From NCBI RefSeq assembly GCF_947302755.1, contig NZ_CAMYWM010000005.1, positions 1-49,931 on the forward strand: a DNA stretch of 49,931 nucleotides, written 5' to 3'. The translations under genes were made by a program, and so were the position numbers. Position 1 is the first letter of the stretch, and every line of letters begins with the position of its first letter. This stretch comes from an uncultured Anaerovibrio sp. (GTDB taxonomy: Bacteria > Bacillota > Negativicutes > Selenomonadales > Selenomonadaceae). Below the pieces are notes generated by a model. It did not search any database. It was not told the DNA's origin and was given only the letters and a program-made list of their open reading frames with translations. Positions 35,122 through 43,082 of this stretch are shown in pieces.

Positions 35122-36878
35122 GCTTTTTGTCTGCTTTTCGTCAAAAAACGGTTATATCCAGCCGATTTCGTTCCGTGTTTGTCTCGGCCATGATATCCAT
35201 GACTCTGTCCTACATTCTTATGCTTACGGACAATGTGGTGGCTGGTCAATTTATTGGCGACGAGGCTGTGGCGGCCATGTCCCTGATTTTCCCCTTGGTC
35301 ACCACCCTGTTTTTTATCAGCTATCTTATAGCTGACGGATTAGGTATGATGGCAGCCTACGCCCAGGGCCGGGAGGACCGTCAGGAGGTTAATCGCCTGT
35401 TCAGCCAGGGTATAATTCTGTCTCTGGGCCTGGGTATTGTGCTGGTGGGGCTTTTGCATATATTTCAGGATAGCTTGCTGTCCTATTGGCAGATCTCACC
35501 GGAATATATGGCCCATGCCCGGGGATATTATGATGGGTTGAAATGGCTGCCGCCCATTGTATTTTTCAATATATTTGTGTATACCTTTCTCATACAGGAG
35601 GGGGAGGAGCAGATTTGCCTAAGGGCCTCTGCCATTGCCTTTGTGTCCAATGTGGTGTTGGATATTCTGCTGTGCCAGATATTTGGTACAATGGGTATCG
35701 GCCTGGCTACGGTGCTGGGTACCGGCATATCATGTTTGGTGCAATGCTTTTTCCTGTTTTCCCCCAAAAGCAGGCTGGCTTTTCACTGGTGCCTTAATAT
35801 CAGGCAGATATGCCGAGGGGTGTATCTTAGTTTTTATCATTCCGTGGACACTCTTTTCCTGTCCCTGCTGCCGGTGGTATTGTCCTCCTATGTTATTGCC
35901 CGCTGGGGGGAGAACCATATTATCGTGGTAACGATTATTACCAATATATTGGTGTTGGCCCTGGCCCTGTATACCGGTGTGGTGGATTGCCTGCAGCCTA
36001 TGGTGTGTCAATACCATTCTGAGGGGAGCTTTGGCAGTATTCAAAAGACCATGGATTTGGGGATAGCGCATACGGTGGGCATAAGCCTGGCTGTAGCCTT
36101 GGGGGCCGGTGTTTTTGGGGAGCTTATACCCCTGCTCTTTGGGGTGGAGGATGGCCCCTTGCTTCAGGAGGCGGCGGCCTGTCTGAGAATTTTTTTGTTA
36201 TTTCTGGTATTTTTGGGCACCACCCTCATATACAGCAATTATTATATTTACATTGAGCAGCGCAATTATGGCCTGCTGGTTAAAACCATGCTGCTTATCC
36301 TTTGTCCCGTATTGGGAATGGTTGCAGGAGCCCGCGCCGGTATGGAAGGACTGTGGCTGGGGGTAGGAGCCGGCTATGCCTTGGCGTTTATCCTTAATGC
36401 GTTGGTGGTCAGGCTGTGGTACAGCACCGATAATTTTCTCCTGATCACCCGGGAAATGATGGAGGGCCAGTGCTCCTATGATGTAGATTCCGTCAAGGGG
36501 GAGATCATGGATTTATCCCACCACATTGGAGAATATTTAAGGAAGTGGGAGCTGACATCAGAGCAGCTGCTAAACCTCAGACTGCTGGTGGAGGAAATCG
36601 GTATGCATGCTGTGGAACGGTGCCAGGGGAAGCCCTTTCACATGGAATTCTCCTTTATGCTGAAGCCGGGGAAGCGTAAATCCGTAAAGGTTATTGTGCG
36701 GGATAATGGCAGCCCATATGATATATTAATGGCAGTCAATGGGGGAAAATATACACTGCGGGAATATTTTATTGAGTCAATTACCAATAATTTTCCGGAA
36801 CGCCATTATTTGTCGGCGGGGGATGAAAATAAGCTGGTTTTGGAAGTGAGTCAGCCTATGCCTATTGGGGATATTTAG
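35118..36878 (+). CDS. MATE-family transporter fused to a HATPase-like domain
   Basis: Residues about 15-450 are a polytopic MATE/MatE exporter (twelve hydrophobic segments expected, SYILMLTDNVVAGQFIGDEAVAAMSL). Residues about 460-586 look like a SpoIIAB/RsbW-type histidine-kinase-fold ATPase: helix LLVEEIGMHAVERC (E492/E493, with the Mg-binding Asn of the N box replaced by H497) and VIVRDNGSPYD (D529, G box). The start overlaps the STAS-condensation stop (ATGA), so the two are translationally coupled. Anti-sigma ATPases partner STAS proteins, so the pair may interact through these domains. The exported compound is unknown. ATP binding may be weak because of the Asn loss. Confidence 0.75.
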   Translation: MSFLSAFRQKTVISSRFRSVFVSAMISMTLSYILMLTDNVVAGQFIGDEAVAAMSLIFPLVTTLFFISYLIADGLGMMAAYAQGREDRQEVNRLFSQGIILSLGLGIVLVGLLHIFQDSLLSYWQISPEYMAHARGYYDGLKWLPPIVFFNIFVYTFLIQEGEEQICLRASAIAFVSNVVLDILLCQIFGTMGIGLATVLGTGISCLVQCFFLFSPKSRLAFHWCLNIRQICRGVYLSFYHSVDTLFLSLLPVVLSSYVIARWGENHIIVVTIITNILVLALALYTGVVDCLQPMVCQYHSEGSFGSIQKTMDLGIAHTVGISLAVALGAGVFGELIPLLFGVEDGPLLQEAAACLRIFLLFLVFLGTTLIYSNYYIYIEQRNYGLLVKTMLLILCPVLGMVAGARAGMEGLWLGVGAGYALAFILNALVVRLWYSTDNFLLITREMMEGQCSYDVDSVKGEIMDLSHHIGEYLRKWELTSEQLLNLRLLVEEIGMHAVERCQGKPFHMEFSFMLKPGKRKSVKVIVRDNGSPYDILMAVNGGKYTLREYFIESITNNFPERHYLSAGDENKLVLEVSQPMPIGDI

Positions 36879-36884
36879 CAACAA

Positions 36885-36915
36885 AAAAACAGGAGCTGAA
36901 GGGCTCCTGTTTTCA
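36885..36915. terminator. Bidirectional terminator between convergent genes
   Basis: AAAACAGGAGC (36886-36896) pairs with GCTCCTGTTTT (36903-36913), with A-run and T-run on the two sides. It can serve the MATE gene on + and the small membrane protein gene on -. Confidence 0.88.
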
Positions 36916-36931
36916 TTTTTGTCAATGGGAA

Positions 36932-37270
36932 TTATGCAAAGTATTGCATATATACACTTAGTCCCAACAGTACGATGGAAGAGAAAAGGGTTCCCATGCT
37001 GACCCAGATGAGTATTCTGTGGACCTGGTCAGTGAAGCTGCCATGACGATTAATGTATGTCAATACCATACCGATTGTCAGGCAGGTATACATGGCCACA
37101 CCAAGCTGATCCAGGGTCTGCCAGCCCAAGGCCATGATAAACACGGTTAGGGCAATCATGATAAGCAGCAGCATATCCCTGGAGGCCTTTGGTTTCATAT
37201 TTGATTTTTCCTTATCAATGCCAATGGCGGCAGCATTTTTCTTTTGGATTTTCTTATATTGAGTAGACAT
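36932..37270 (-). CDS. Small membrane protein, unknown function
   Basis: The only clear minus-strand gene. 112 residues: a basic, lysine-rich cytoplasmic N-terminus (about 1-30) and three hydrophobic segments (MLLLIMIALTVFIMALGW, LGVAMYTCLTIGMVLTYI, ILIWVSMGTLFSSIVLLGLSVYM). The ribosome site GGTGG lies about 9 nt before the ATG at 37270. I recognise no family. It is divergent from the AcoR-like regulator gene, whose product might control it, but nothing proves this. Confidence 0.7.
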   Translation of the reverse strand: MSTQYKKIQKKNAAAIGIDKEKSNMKPKASRDMLLLIMIALTVFIMALGWQTLDQLGVAMYTCLTIGMVLTYINRHGSFTDQVHRILIWVSMGTLFSSIVLLGLSVYMQYFA

Positions 37271-37321
37271 TTATAAACCACCAATCTATAAAATTTTGCA
37301 CATCTACGTACAGATATAGAG

Positions 37322-37330
37322 ATTATATCA
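37322..37330 (-). promoter_or_regulatory. Extended -10 promoter for the minus-strand gene
   Basis: On the minus strand the sequence reads TGATATAAT, a perfect extended -10, about 52 nt before the start codon. The -35 is weak. Confidence 0.5.
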
Positions 37331-37398
37331 TAATCCCAGCTCTTTAAAAAGGAACAAGAAAAAATATTACATTATATAGGGTAAAATGTGGTATCAAC

Positions 37399-37447
37399 TG
37401 TAACTTTTAGGCCAGAAAATTTGCAGAGAAAAATCACTGATGTTACA
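37399..37447. promoter_or_regulatory. Inverted TGTAAC/GTTACA pair in the divergent spacer
   Basis: TGTAAC at 37399-37404 and GTTACA at 37442-37447 are inverted and centred 43 nt apart, in the 254-nt spacer between the divergent genes. It is a candidate binding site for the adjacent regulator. This is weak, since 6-mers pair easily by chance. Confidence 0.25.
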
Positions 37448-37524
37448 ATTAGAGTATATGCAAAGCTATAGAAACATTTATTTTTTAAATAGCAAAATAA
37501 AATAGATGGGAGCGTGAAGGTTTT

Positions 37525-39441
37525 ATGATCAGAGAACGTCGAAGCAGGGAAAAGCTTGAAGCATATTATCATAGATTTATAGATACCGGGGAAATAGACC
37601 CCAATGTTCACCCCTGGGTAGCCAAATCCTGGGAGAAAAGTGCCAACCTGCAGGTTCCATCGGATAAGATGTCCACGGAGAACCGCTTGTCAGCCTCTGA
37701 ATTGAAGGAGCTCCAGCAGCTCCATGAACCGGCGATTAAATATCTGGAAAACATCAGTGGCAATGTCCGTGAATTTTTTCAGAAATATAATATCAGCCTG
37801 CTTATTTTGGATGCCAACTGCAGGGTATTAAAAAGCTATTCCATGCCCTTTTATCAGATGACTCCCGGTGAGATAGAGGGGGTTCGGGTTGGCATGGAGG
37901 AGGTGGGAACCTCCAGTATCAGCATTGCCTATGAGCATCGGGCACCCTTCTGGCTCTTTGGTCCGGAAATGTGGGCAGAGGAATGCCAGCAAAGTGATGC
38001 CTGCTCAGCACCTATTATTGTGGATAACGAGCTGCAATATGTCATTTCCCTGGTGGCGGTGGAGCAGACTGATATGCCCCAGGATGCGATTATTGCCATG
38101 CTACTGACCATAAAGGAGTCCCTGGAGGTTTACCTTCATCAGTTTACCCGCATTAAGGCCCAGGAGGCCATTTTGGATGCCACGCCCTTTGCGGTATACC
38201 ATGTTATGGCCGGGGATGAGGTGGCCTATGCCAATAAACTGGGCATGAGCCGCCTGATGGGAATTGGGGCCAAGCCACAGGATAACAATGAGGTTAAGAC
38301 CAATCTCAATGAGGTGATAATGAATTATCGCCATACCCCTATTTACCGGGGCTTCAAGGGGGTACCCTCTTACAACAAGGAGGTTACCTGGATTACCCAG
38401 GCCAAGACCTACGAGGATATTACCACAGTAGTTCCCCTGGATTATAACGGGGACGAGACGGTACACAGCGTGGTGGCCGTATCCATGCCCATTGAGGATT
38501 TGCGGACTCTGGTGGCCCATGCAGCCGGCTTTACGGCCAAATATAGCCTGAGCTCCTTGGTAAGCGGCGGCACTAACTTTAGCTCCATTAAGGACAAGGC
38601 ACTGCGCGTTGCCAGAAATAAGCATCATATGCTGATTCAGGGGGAAGCCGGTACGGGAAAACAGCGGATGGCCCACGGTATTCATCAGGCCAGTCCACGG
38701 GCGGCGGGGCCGCTTATTACCATTCATTGTGGTGATACTACCCCGGAAATTTTGGAGCAGGAGATATTTGGCGTGGCCCTTAATGCGGATATCAGTCATC
38801 CGGGGAAGCTGGAGCTGGCCTCCGGCGGCACGCTGTTCATTGATGAAATAGAGAAAATGCCCAAAAATATTGCCGTGGAGCTGGCGGCGGCCCTTAATAC
38901 CAGTCAGTCCAACCGGGTAGGGGAGGACGTGGAACGGTCCATAGACGTGCGGATTGTGGGGGCCTGTGACAGTGATTTGAAACGGCTTACGGAAAGAGGC
39001 TTGTTTGCAAGGGAATTATATGATATTATTTCGAGAAGTGTAATTCGTATACCGTCCCTGCGCAATCGGCGGGAGGATATACGGGATTTGGCCGTTCATA
39101 TTGTCAATGAGCTGGCCAGTCAGCACCAGATGCCACAGAAAACCATTTCGGACGAAACGGTCAAGCTCCTTACCAATTATGATTGGCCGGGGAATATAAA
39201 GCAGCTTCAGGGGGTCCTGGAGGTGGCCTTCTTTAAAACTGCCGATGGGGTTATCCGCCCGGAGGATATAAATCTGATGGGAGATGTGAAGCCGGACAAC
39301 AAGTGGAAGGAAGATAAGGATATTTTTGTGAAGGCCTGGAAGGCGGCGGGAGGCAATGTGTCCCGTATGGCAAATCTCCTTCACGTAAGCCGTGTTACCC
39401 TGTACCGCTATCTAAAAAAGTATGGCTTTGAGAAAAAGTAA
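37525..39441 (+). CDS. AcoR/DhaR-like transcriptional regulator without GAFTGA
   Basis: 638 aa with enhancer-binding-protein layout: GAF-like sensor (about 85-210, VGMEEVGTSSISIAYEHRAPFWLFG, as in AcoR/DhaR), a PAS-like segment (about 210-330), an AAA+ ATPase domain (about 350-580) with Walker A GEAGTGKQ (373-380) and TLFIDEIEKMP as Walker B, and a C-terminal Fis-type helix-turn-helix (NVSRMANLLHVSRVTLYRYLKKYG). The GAFTGA loop that contacts sigma-54 is missing: the region reads EIFGVALNADISHPGKLELA. As in DhaR or TyrR it may therefore act with sigma-70. Effector unknown. It is preceded by GGGAGCGTGAAGG. Confidence 0.8.
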   Translation: MIRERRSREKLEAYYHRFIDTGEIDPNVHPWVAKSWEKSANLQVPSDKMSTENRLSASELKELQQLHEPAIKYLENISGNVREFFQKYNISLLILDANCRVLKSYSMPFYQMTPGEIEGVRVGMEEVGTSSISIAYEHRAPFWLFGPEMWAEECQQSDACSAPIIVDNELQYVISLVAVEQTDMPQDAIIAMLLTIKESLEVYLHQFTRIKAQEAILDATPFAVYHVMAGDEVAYANKLGMSRLMGIGAKPQDNNEVKTNLNEVIMNYRHTPIYRGFKGVPSYNKEVTWITQAKTYEDITTVVPLDYNGDETVHSVVAVSMPIEDLRTLVAHAAGFTAKYSLSSLVSGGTNFSSIKDKALRVARNKHHMLIQGEAGTGKQRMAHGIHQASPRAAGPLITIHCGDTTPEILEQEIFGVALNADISHPGKLELASGGTLFIDEIEKMPKNIAVELAAALNTSQSNRVGEDVERSIDVRIVGACDSDLKRLTERGLFARELYDIISRSVIRIPSLRNRREDIRDLAVHIVNELASQHQMPQKTISDETVKLLTNYDWPGNIKQLQGVLEVAFFKTADGVIRPEDINLMGDVKPDNKWKEDKDIFVKAWKAAGGNVSRMANLLHVSRVTLYRYLKKYGFEKK

Positions 39442-39450
39442 AATGTTATA

Positions 39451-39626
39451 TAGTGGCATTTGATTTTCGCTCGGTTTCGCTGCTAAAACTATTTTTTATT
39501 TTTAATTAGCATTGGTAAAAATCCAAACTCGCTACGCTCAAACAATGGATATTTTCCCAATGTGCAGGATTAAAAAAATAGTTTATTTACGCATCGAAAT
39601 CTAATGCTCAAATCAATTTGCCACTA
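39451..39626. repeat. Long nested palindrome with conserved loop (copy 3)
   Basis: Stems: TAGTGGCATTTGATT (39451-39465) with AATCAATTTGCCACTA (39611-39626, one bulge), CTATTTTTT (39489-39497) with AAAAAATAG (39573-39581), and CATTGGTAAAAATCCA (39510-39525) with TGGATATTTTCCCAATG (39546-39562). The loop at 39526-39545 is AACTCGCTACGCTCAAACAA, one base different from copy 1. It fills the 215-nt spacer between the regulator and trmB. Confidence 0.85.
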
Positions 39627-39656
39627 CAATACTATATTTGAATAGGAGCGATAAGT

Positions 39657-40307
39657 TTGCGTTTACGTAGGAAGCCTTGGGTGGACCAGGCTATTCATAA
39701 CTTTGATGATTTTGTATTCCCAAAGGATAATCCGGCCTCCGATGACCAAAAGGGCCGGTGGGATCAGGTATTTGGCCGCAAGGCCCCTCTCCACGTGGAG
39801 CTGGGTACCGGCAAGGGGGATTTTATTAGCCAGATGGCCCTGGGACATCCTGATATAAATTTCATTGGCATTGAGGCCCAGCAGGATGTGCTGTACATGG
39901 CTGCCAAGAAAATTCGGGAGCTGGAAATTACCAATGTAAGATTATTGGTATTTGATATTAACCATATTGAAGAGATTTTTGACCATGGTGAGGTGGACCA
40001 GTTCTATATAAATTTCTGTGACCCATGGCCCAAGGCCCGGCATGCCAAGCGCCGACTGACCCATGTGGGCTTTCTGCGGCGTTATTCAGTGCTGCTGAAG
40101 CATCCGGGGAAGCTGGAATTTAAGACCGATAATCGTCCCCTCTTTGATTTTTCCCTGGAACAGTTTCAGGAGGCCGGCCTTAAGGTGGAGGATGTGTCCT
40201 ATGACCTACATGCTGAACACCGACCGGACAATATCATGACGGAATATGAGCGCAAGTTTAGTGGATTTGGTGAAAAAATTAATCGTTGCGAGGTAATCTT
40301 TCCTTGA
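39657..40307 (+). CDS. trmB: tRNA (guanine-N7-)-methyltransferase
   Basis: Adds the m7G46 methyl group to tRNA using S-adenosylmethionine. SAM-binding ELGTGKGDF, GIEAQQDVLY, and the TrmB signature NFCDPWPKARHAKRRL are clear. 216 aa is normal. The start is TTG 39657 with AGGAG 8 nt upstream. The stop overlaps the TTG start of the SEDS gene (TTGA). Confidence 0.96.
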   Translation: MRLRRKPWVDQAIHNFDDFVFPKDNPASDDQKGRWDQVFGRKAPLHVELGTGKGDFISQMALGHPDINFIGIEAQQDVLYMAAKKIRELEITNVRLLVFDINHIEEIFDHGEVDQFYINFCDPWPKARHAKRRLTHVGFLRRYSVLLKHPGKLEFKTDNRPLFDFSLEQFQEAGLKVEDVSYDLHAEHRPDNIMTEYERKFSGFGEKINRCEVIFP

Positions 40308-41536
40308 ATAAAGTAGAACCACTTGAACGTAAAGTAGAACCACTTGAACGCCGTCGGCGGGTAAAGATATGGAAAAATAATCATGAGGCCATCATAGCCC
40401 TGGTGATAATATTGCTTATTGCCGGAACCTTTAATGTGTTCAGTGCCACCTTTGTTATGGCGGAGCGGGACTATGGGACTCCCTATGCCTTTTTGGCCAA
40501 GCACATGGTCAGCATGGCCTTGGGAATAGCCTGCTGCTTTTTGGGGAGCCGGGTTGACTATCATAAGTGGAGGTCGTTGATTATTCCGGTAACGGCAATA
40601 CTGATAGTTTGTCTTTTGGTGGTATTGCTGTTTACGGATCCGGTCAATGGTGCCCGCCGCTGGATTCCCTTGCCGGGCTTTTCCTTTCAGCCGGCGGAAT
40701 TTGCCAAGCTGGTGACTATCATGCTGGCCGGCTATTACATATCCTACAGAAACGGCAAGGGCAAGGAGCTGAATTTGTTTAACCGCCAGCTGGCGGTAAT
40801 CGGTGTCCTGGCTCTCCTGGTTTATGTGGAGCCGGATATGGGTACTGCCTGTATTGTTATGGGTATTCCGGTTATTATGCTGGCCGTGGGCGGCCTTAAA
40901 TTAAGCAAGCTGAAGTGGCTGGTGCTGGGCGGATGTGCCCTGATTTGCCTTATGATTTACATGCAGCCCTATCGAATGGAGCGTCTGATGGTTACCTATG
41001 ACCCGTGGCCATATGAGAATGACCAGGGGTATCAGACGGTACGATCCCTGATGTCCATTGGTTCCGGCGGTCTGTTTGGTATGGGCATCGGCGAGGGCCT
41101 CAGCAAGTATGATTACCTGCCGGAGGCTCATACGGACTTTGCCTTTGCCGTATTCAGCCAGGAAATGGGCTTTATTATGGTGGTGGCCATTTTAATGGTA
41201 TATATGCTGTTCTGCGGCTATGCGGCCCGCATTGCCAAGCAGGCCCAGGATTCCTATGGACAGATGCTGGCGGTGGGGATCCTGCTGCTGATAGGCGGTC
41301 AGGCTGTGTCCAACGTGATTATGGTAAGCGGTATGATTCCCGTTGTTGGTGTTCCGCTGCCCTTTATCAGCTATGGTGGTACCTCCCTGATTATGTCCCT
41401 GTTTGCTGTGGGGATTTTGGTGAATATCAGCCGGCAGGCCACCAAGGAGAAGGAAAAGAGGCTTATCCAGGAGGCCCTTAGCAGGGATCCAAAGCTCAGG
41501 AAGCGGGTGGCACCGTATCTTAGACGGGTTAAATAA
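40304..41536 (+). CDS. SEDS-family peptidoglycan polymerase (FtsW/RodA/SpoVE)
   Basis: Polytopic glycosyltransferase that polymerises lipid II for cell division or elongation. About ten hydrophobic helices. Family blocks: GFSFQPAEFAKLVTI, AHTDFAFAVFSQEMGF and the C-terminal PLPFISYGGTSLIM. About 410 aa. TTG 40304 overlaps the trmB stop, with AGGT 9 nt before. The cytoplasmic N-terminus carries a perfect seven-residue duplication (KVEPLER twice) from a 20-21 bp tandem repeat at 40310-40350. FtsW versus RodA cannot be decided without comparison, and no penicillin-binding protein gene is adjacent. Confidence 0.88.
   Translation: MNKVEPLERKVEPLERRRRVKIWKNNHEAIIALVIILLIAGTFNVFSATFVMAERDYGTPYAFLAKHMVSMALGIACCFLGSRVDYHKWRSLIIPVTAILIVCLLVVLLFTDPVNGARRWIPLPGFSFQPAEFAKLVTIMLAGYYISYRNGKGKELNLFNRQLAVIGVLALLVYVEPDMGTACIVMGIPVIMLAVGGLKLSKLKWLVLGGCALICLMIYMQPYRMERLMVTYDPWPYENDQGYQTVRSLMSIGSGGLFGMGIGEGLSKYDYLPEAHTDFAFAVFSQEMGFIMVVAILMVYMLFCGYAARIAKQAQDSYGQMLAVGILLLIGGQAVSNVIMVSGMIPVVGVPLPFISYGGTSLIMSLFAVGILVNISRQATKEKEKRLIQEALSRDPKLRKRVAPYLRRVK
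40310..40350 (+). repeat. 21-bp in-frame tandem duplication
   Basis: AAAGTAGAACCACTTGAACG occurs twice (40310-40329 and 40331-40350), separated by one T, giving a 21-bp period. The copies are identical, so the duplication is recent or unstable. It encodes KVEPLER twice at the N-terminus of the SEDS protein. Confidence 0.95.
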
Positions 41537-41567
41537 TTGTGGGTACAGATGATAGAGGACGATTTTG

Positions 41568-42395
41568 ATGAAACGACAGAAGCGCATAGCGTTGGTTAAT
41601 GATATAACAGGCTTTGGCCGGTGTTCAGTTACGGTGGAGCTGCCATTGATTTCAGCAATGAAAATACAGGCCTGTCCCCTGCCAACGGCCATATTATCCG
41701 TGCATACCGGGTTTGAGCATCCCTTTATAGATGATTATACCCGGCATATGACCCCCTATATGGACAGCTGGGCACAGCACAAAATAGAATTTGATGGAAT
41801 TTGCACAGGCTTTTTGGGCAGCCTGGGTCAGATAACCCTGGTGGAGGAGTTCATTCACCGCTTTAAGGGGGAGAATACCAGGGTAATGGTGGATCCGGTA
41901 ATGGGGGATTATGGGCGGCTGTATTCCTCCTATACCCCGGAAATGTGCCGGGAAATGCGCCGCCTTTTGAAATGGGCGGATTTGGTAACGCCTAATCTCA
42001 CTGAGGCCTGTCAGCTTTTGGATGTGGAATATCCTGAGGGGGGCAGAATCAGGGAGGAGGAATTGGCAAAAATGGCCAAGGGCCTTGGGGAACGGGGCCC
42101 GGAGCAGGTGGTTATTACCGGCCTCAGTGATGATAAGCACATCAAGAATTATGTTTACGAAAAAAACGGAGTTCAGCGGATTATTCAAAGGGACAAGGTG
42201 GGGGACGACCGGTCCGGTACCGGTGATGCCTTTGCAGCCATTGTGGCCGGCAGTCTGGTAAATGGCGAGTCCCTGGAGGCGGCAGTTATCAAGGCGGCGG
42301 ATTTTATTAACAGGGTGCTGGAATATACCTGTGAGCTGGATTTGCCCTGGAATTACGGTCTGGCCTTTGAGGAGTTTTTGACTGAGCTGAGATAA
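41568..42395 (+). CDS. Pyridoxal/pyridoxamine kinase
   Basis: Ribokinase-fold kinase of vitamin B6 salvage, phosphorylating pyridoxal, pyridoxamine or pyridoxine. N-terminal ALVNDITGFGRCSVTVELP, DPVMGDYGRLY and the ATP/anion-hole motif DDRSGTGDAFAAIVAG are typical of the PdxK/PdxY group. 276 aa. ATG 41568 has GAGGA 8 nt upstream. The earlier in-frame TTG 41565 is less well placed. Confidence 0.87.
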   Translation: MKRQKRIALVNDITGFGRCSVTVELPLISAMKIQACPLPTAILSVHTGFEHPFIDDYTRHMTPYMDSWAQHKIEFDGICTGFLGSLGQITLVEEFIHRFKGENTRVMVDPVMGDYGRLYSSYTPEMCREMRRLLKWADLVTPNLTEACQLLDVEYPEGGRIREEELAKMAKGLGERGPEQVVITGLSDDKHIKNYVYEKNGVQRIIQRDKVGDDRSGTGDAFAAIVAGSLVNGESLEAAVIKAADFINRVLEYTCELDLPWNYGLAFEEFLTELR

Positions 42396-42417
42396 GAGTT
42401 ATATATGGGGTGGCAAT

Positions 42418-43080
42418 ATGATAGTTTATGCAACTCATGCCGGCGGCCGGTATTTGCCGGTGGCCGACAGTCTACGGGAGCAGCCGGAGGGCAAACGGAG
42501 TATTTATGTAAATCTTACCAACAGGTGCAACTGTGCCTGTACCTTTTGTCTGCGCAATATGAAGGAAATGGCCGAGGAAAGCAGCCTGTGGCTCAAGGAG
42601 GAGCCTTCGGTGGATGAGGTGAAGTCACTTCTGGATGAGCTTCCCTGGGATAAGGTGTCGGAGATAGTCTTTTGCGGCTTCGGTGAGCCCACCAGCCGTA
42701 TTGATGCAGTGGTGAAGCTTTTAAAATACGTTAAGGACACTCACCCGGAGGTAAAAACCCGCCTTAATACCAACGGCCTGTCTGATCTTATGTACGGACG
42801 CAGTACAGCCAGTGATTTTTCCGGGGGAATTTTGGACACCATTTCCATAAGCCTGAATGCCTCCAATAAGGAACGTTATCTGGAGCTGACCAGGGCCAAA
42901 TACGGTATAGAGTCCTTTGAGGCCATGCTGAAATTTGCTGTGGACTGCAAGGAATATGTTCCTGAGGTGGTCATGACCGTGGTGGAAAAGGTGGAAAATC
43001 AGCAGGAGATAGACCGTTGTCAGAAGCTGTGTGATGAACGGGGATTGCGGCTTCGGGTTCGTATATATGAGGATAGCTAG
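42418..43080 (+). CDS. TatD-associated radical SAM protein
   Basis: Short (220 aa) radical SAM enzyme. The 4Fe-4S motif CX3CX2C is CNCACTFC (C37, C41, C44), followed by FCGFGEPT and the N-terminal NLTNRC. The size and these blocks match the family usually found beside tatD genes. No tatD is in the window. Function unknown. It lies 22 nt after the pyridoxal kinase and 2 nt before the YqeB-like gene, suggesting an operon. Confidence 0.75.
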   Translation: MIVYATHAGGRYLPVADSLREQPEGKRSIYVNLTNRCNCACTFCLRNMKEMAEESSLWLKEEPSVDEVKSLLDELPWDKVSEIVFCGFGEPTSRIDAVVKLLKYVKDTHPEVKTRLNTNGLSDLMYGRSTASDFSGGILDTISISLNASNKERYLELTRAKYGIESFEAMLKFAVDCKEYVPEVVMTVVEKVENQQEIDRCQKLCDERGLRLRVRIYEDS

Positions 43081-43082
43081 AA

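Noticed and set aside
37525-39441. Classical sigma-54 activator
   Set aside because: The GAFTGA loop is absent, and no clear -24/-12 promoter (TGGCAC-N5-TTGC) was seen in the divergent spacer.
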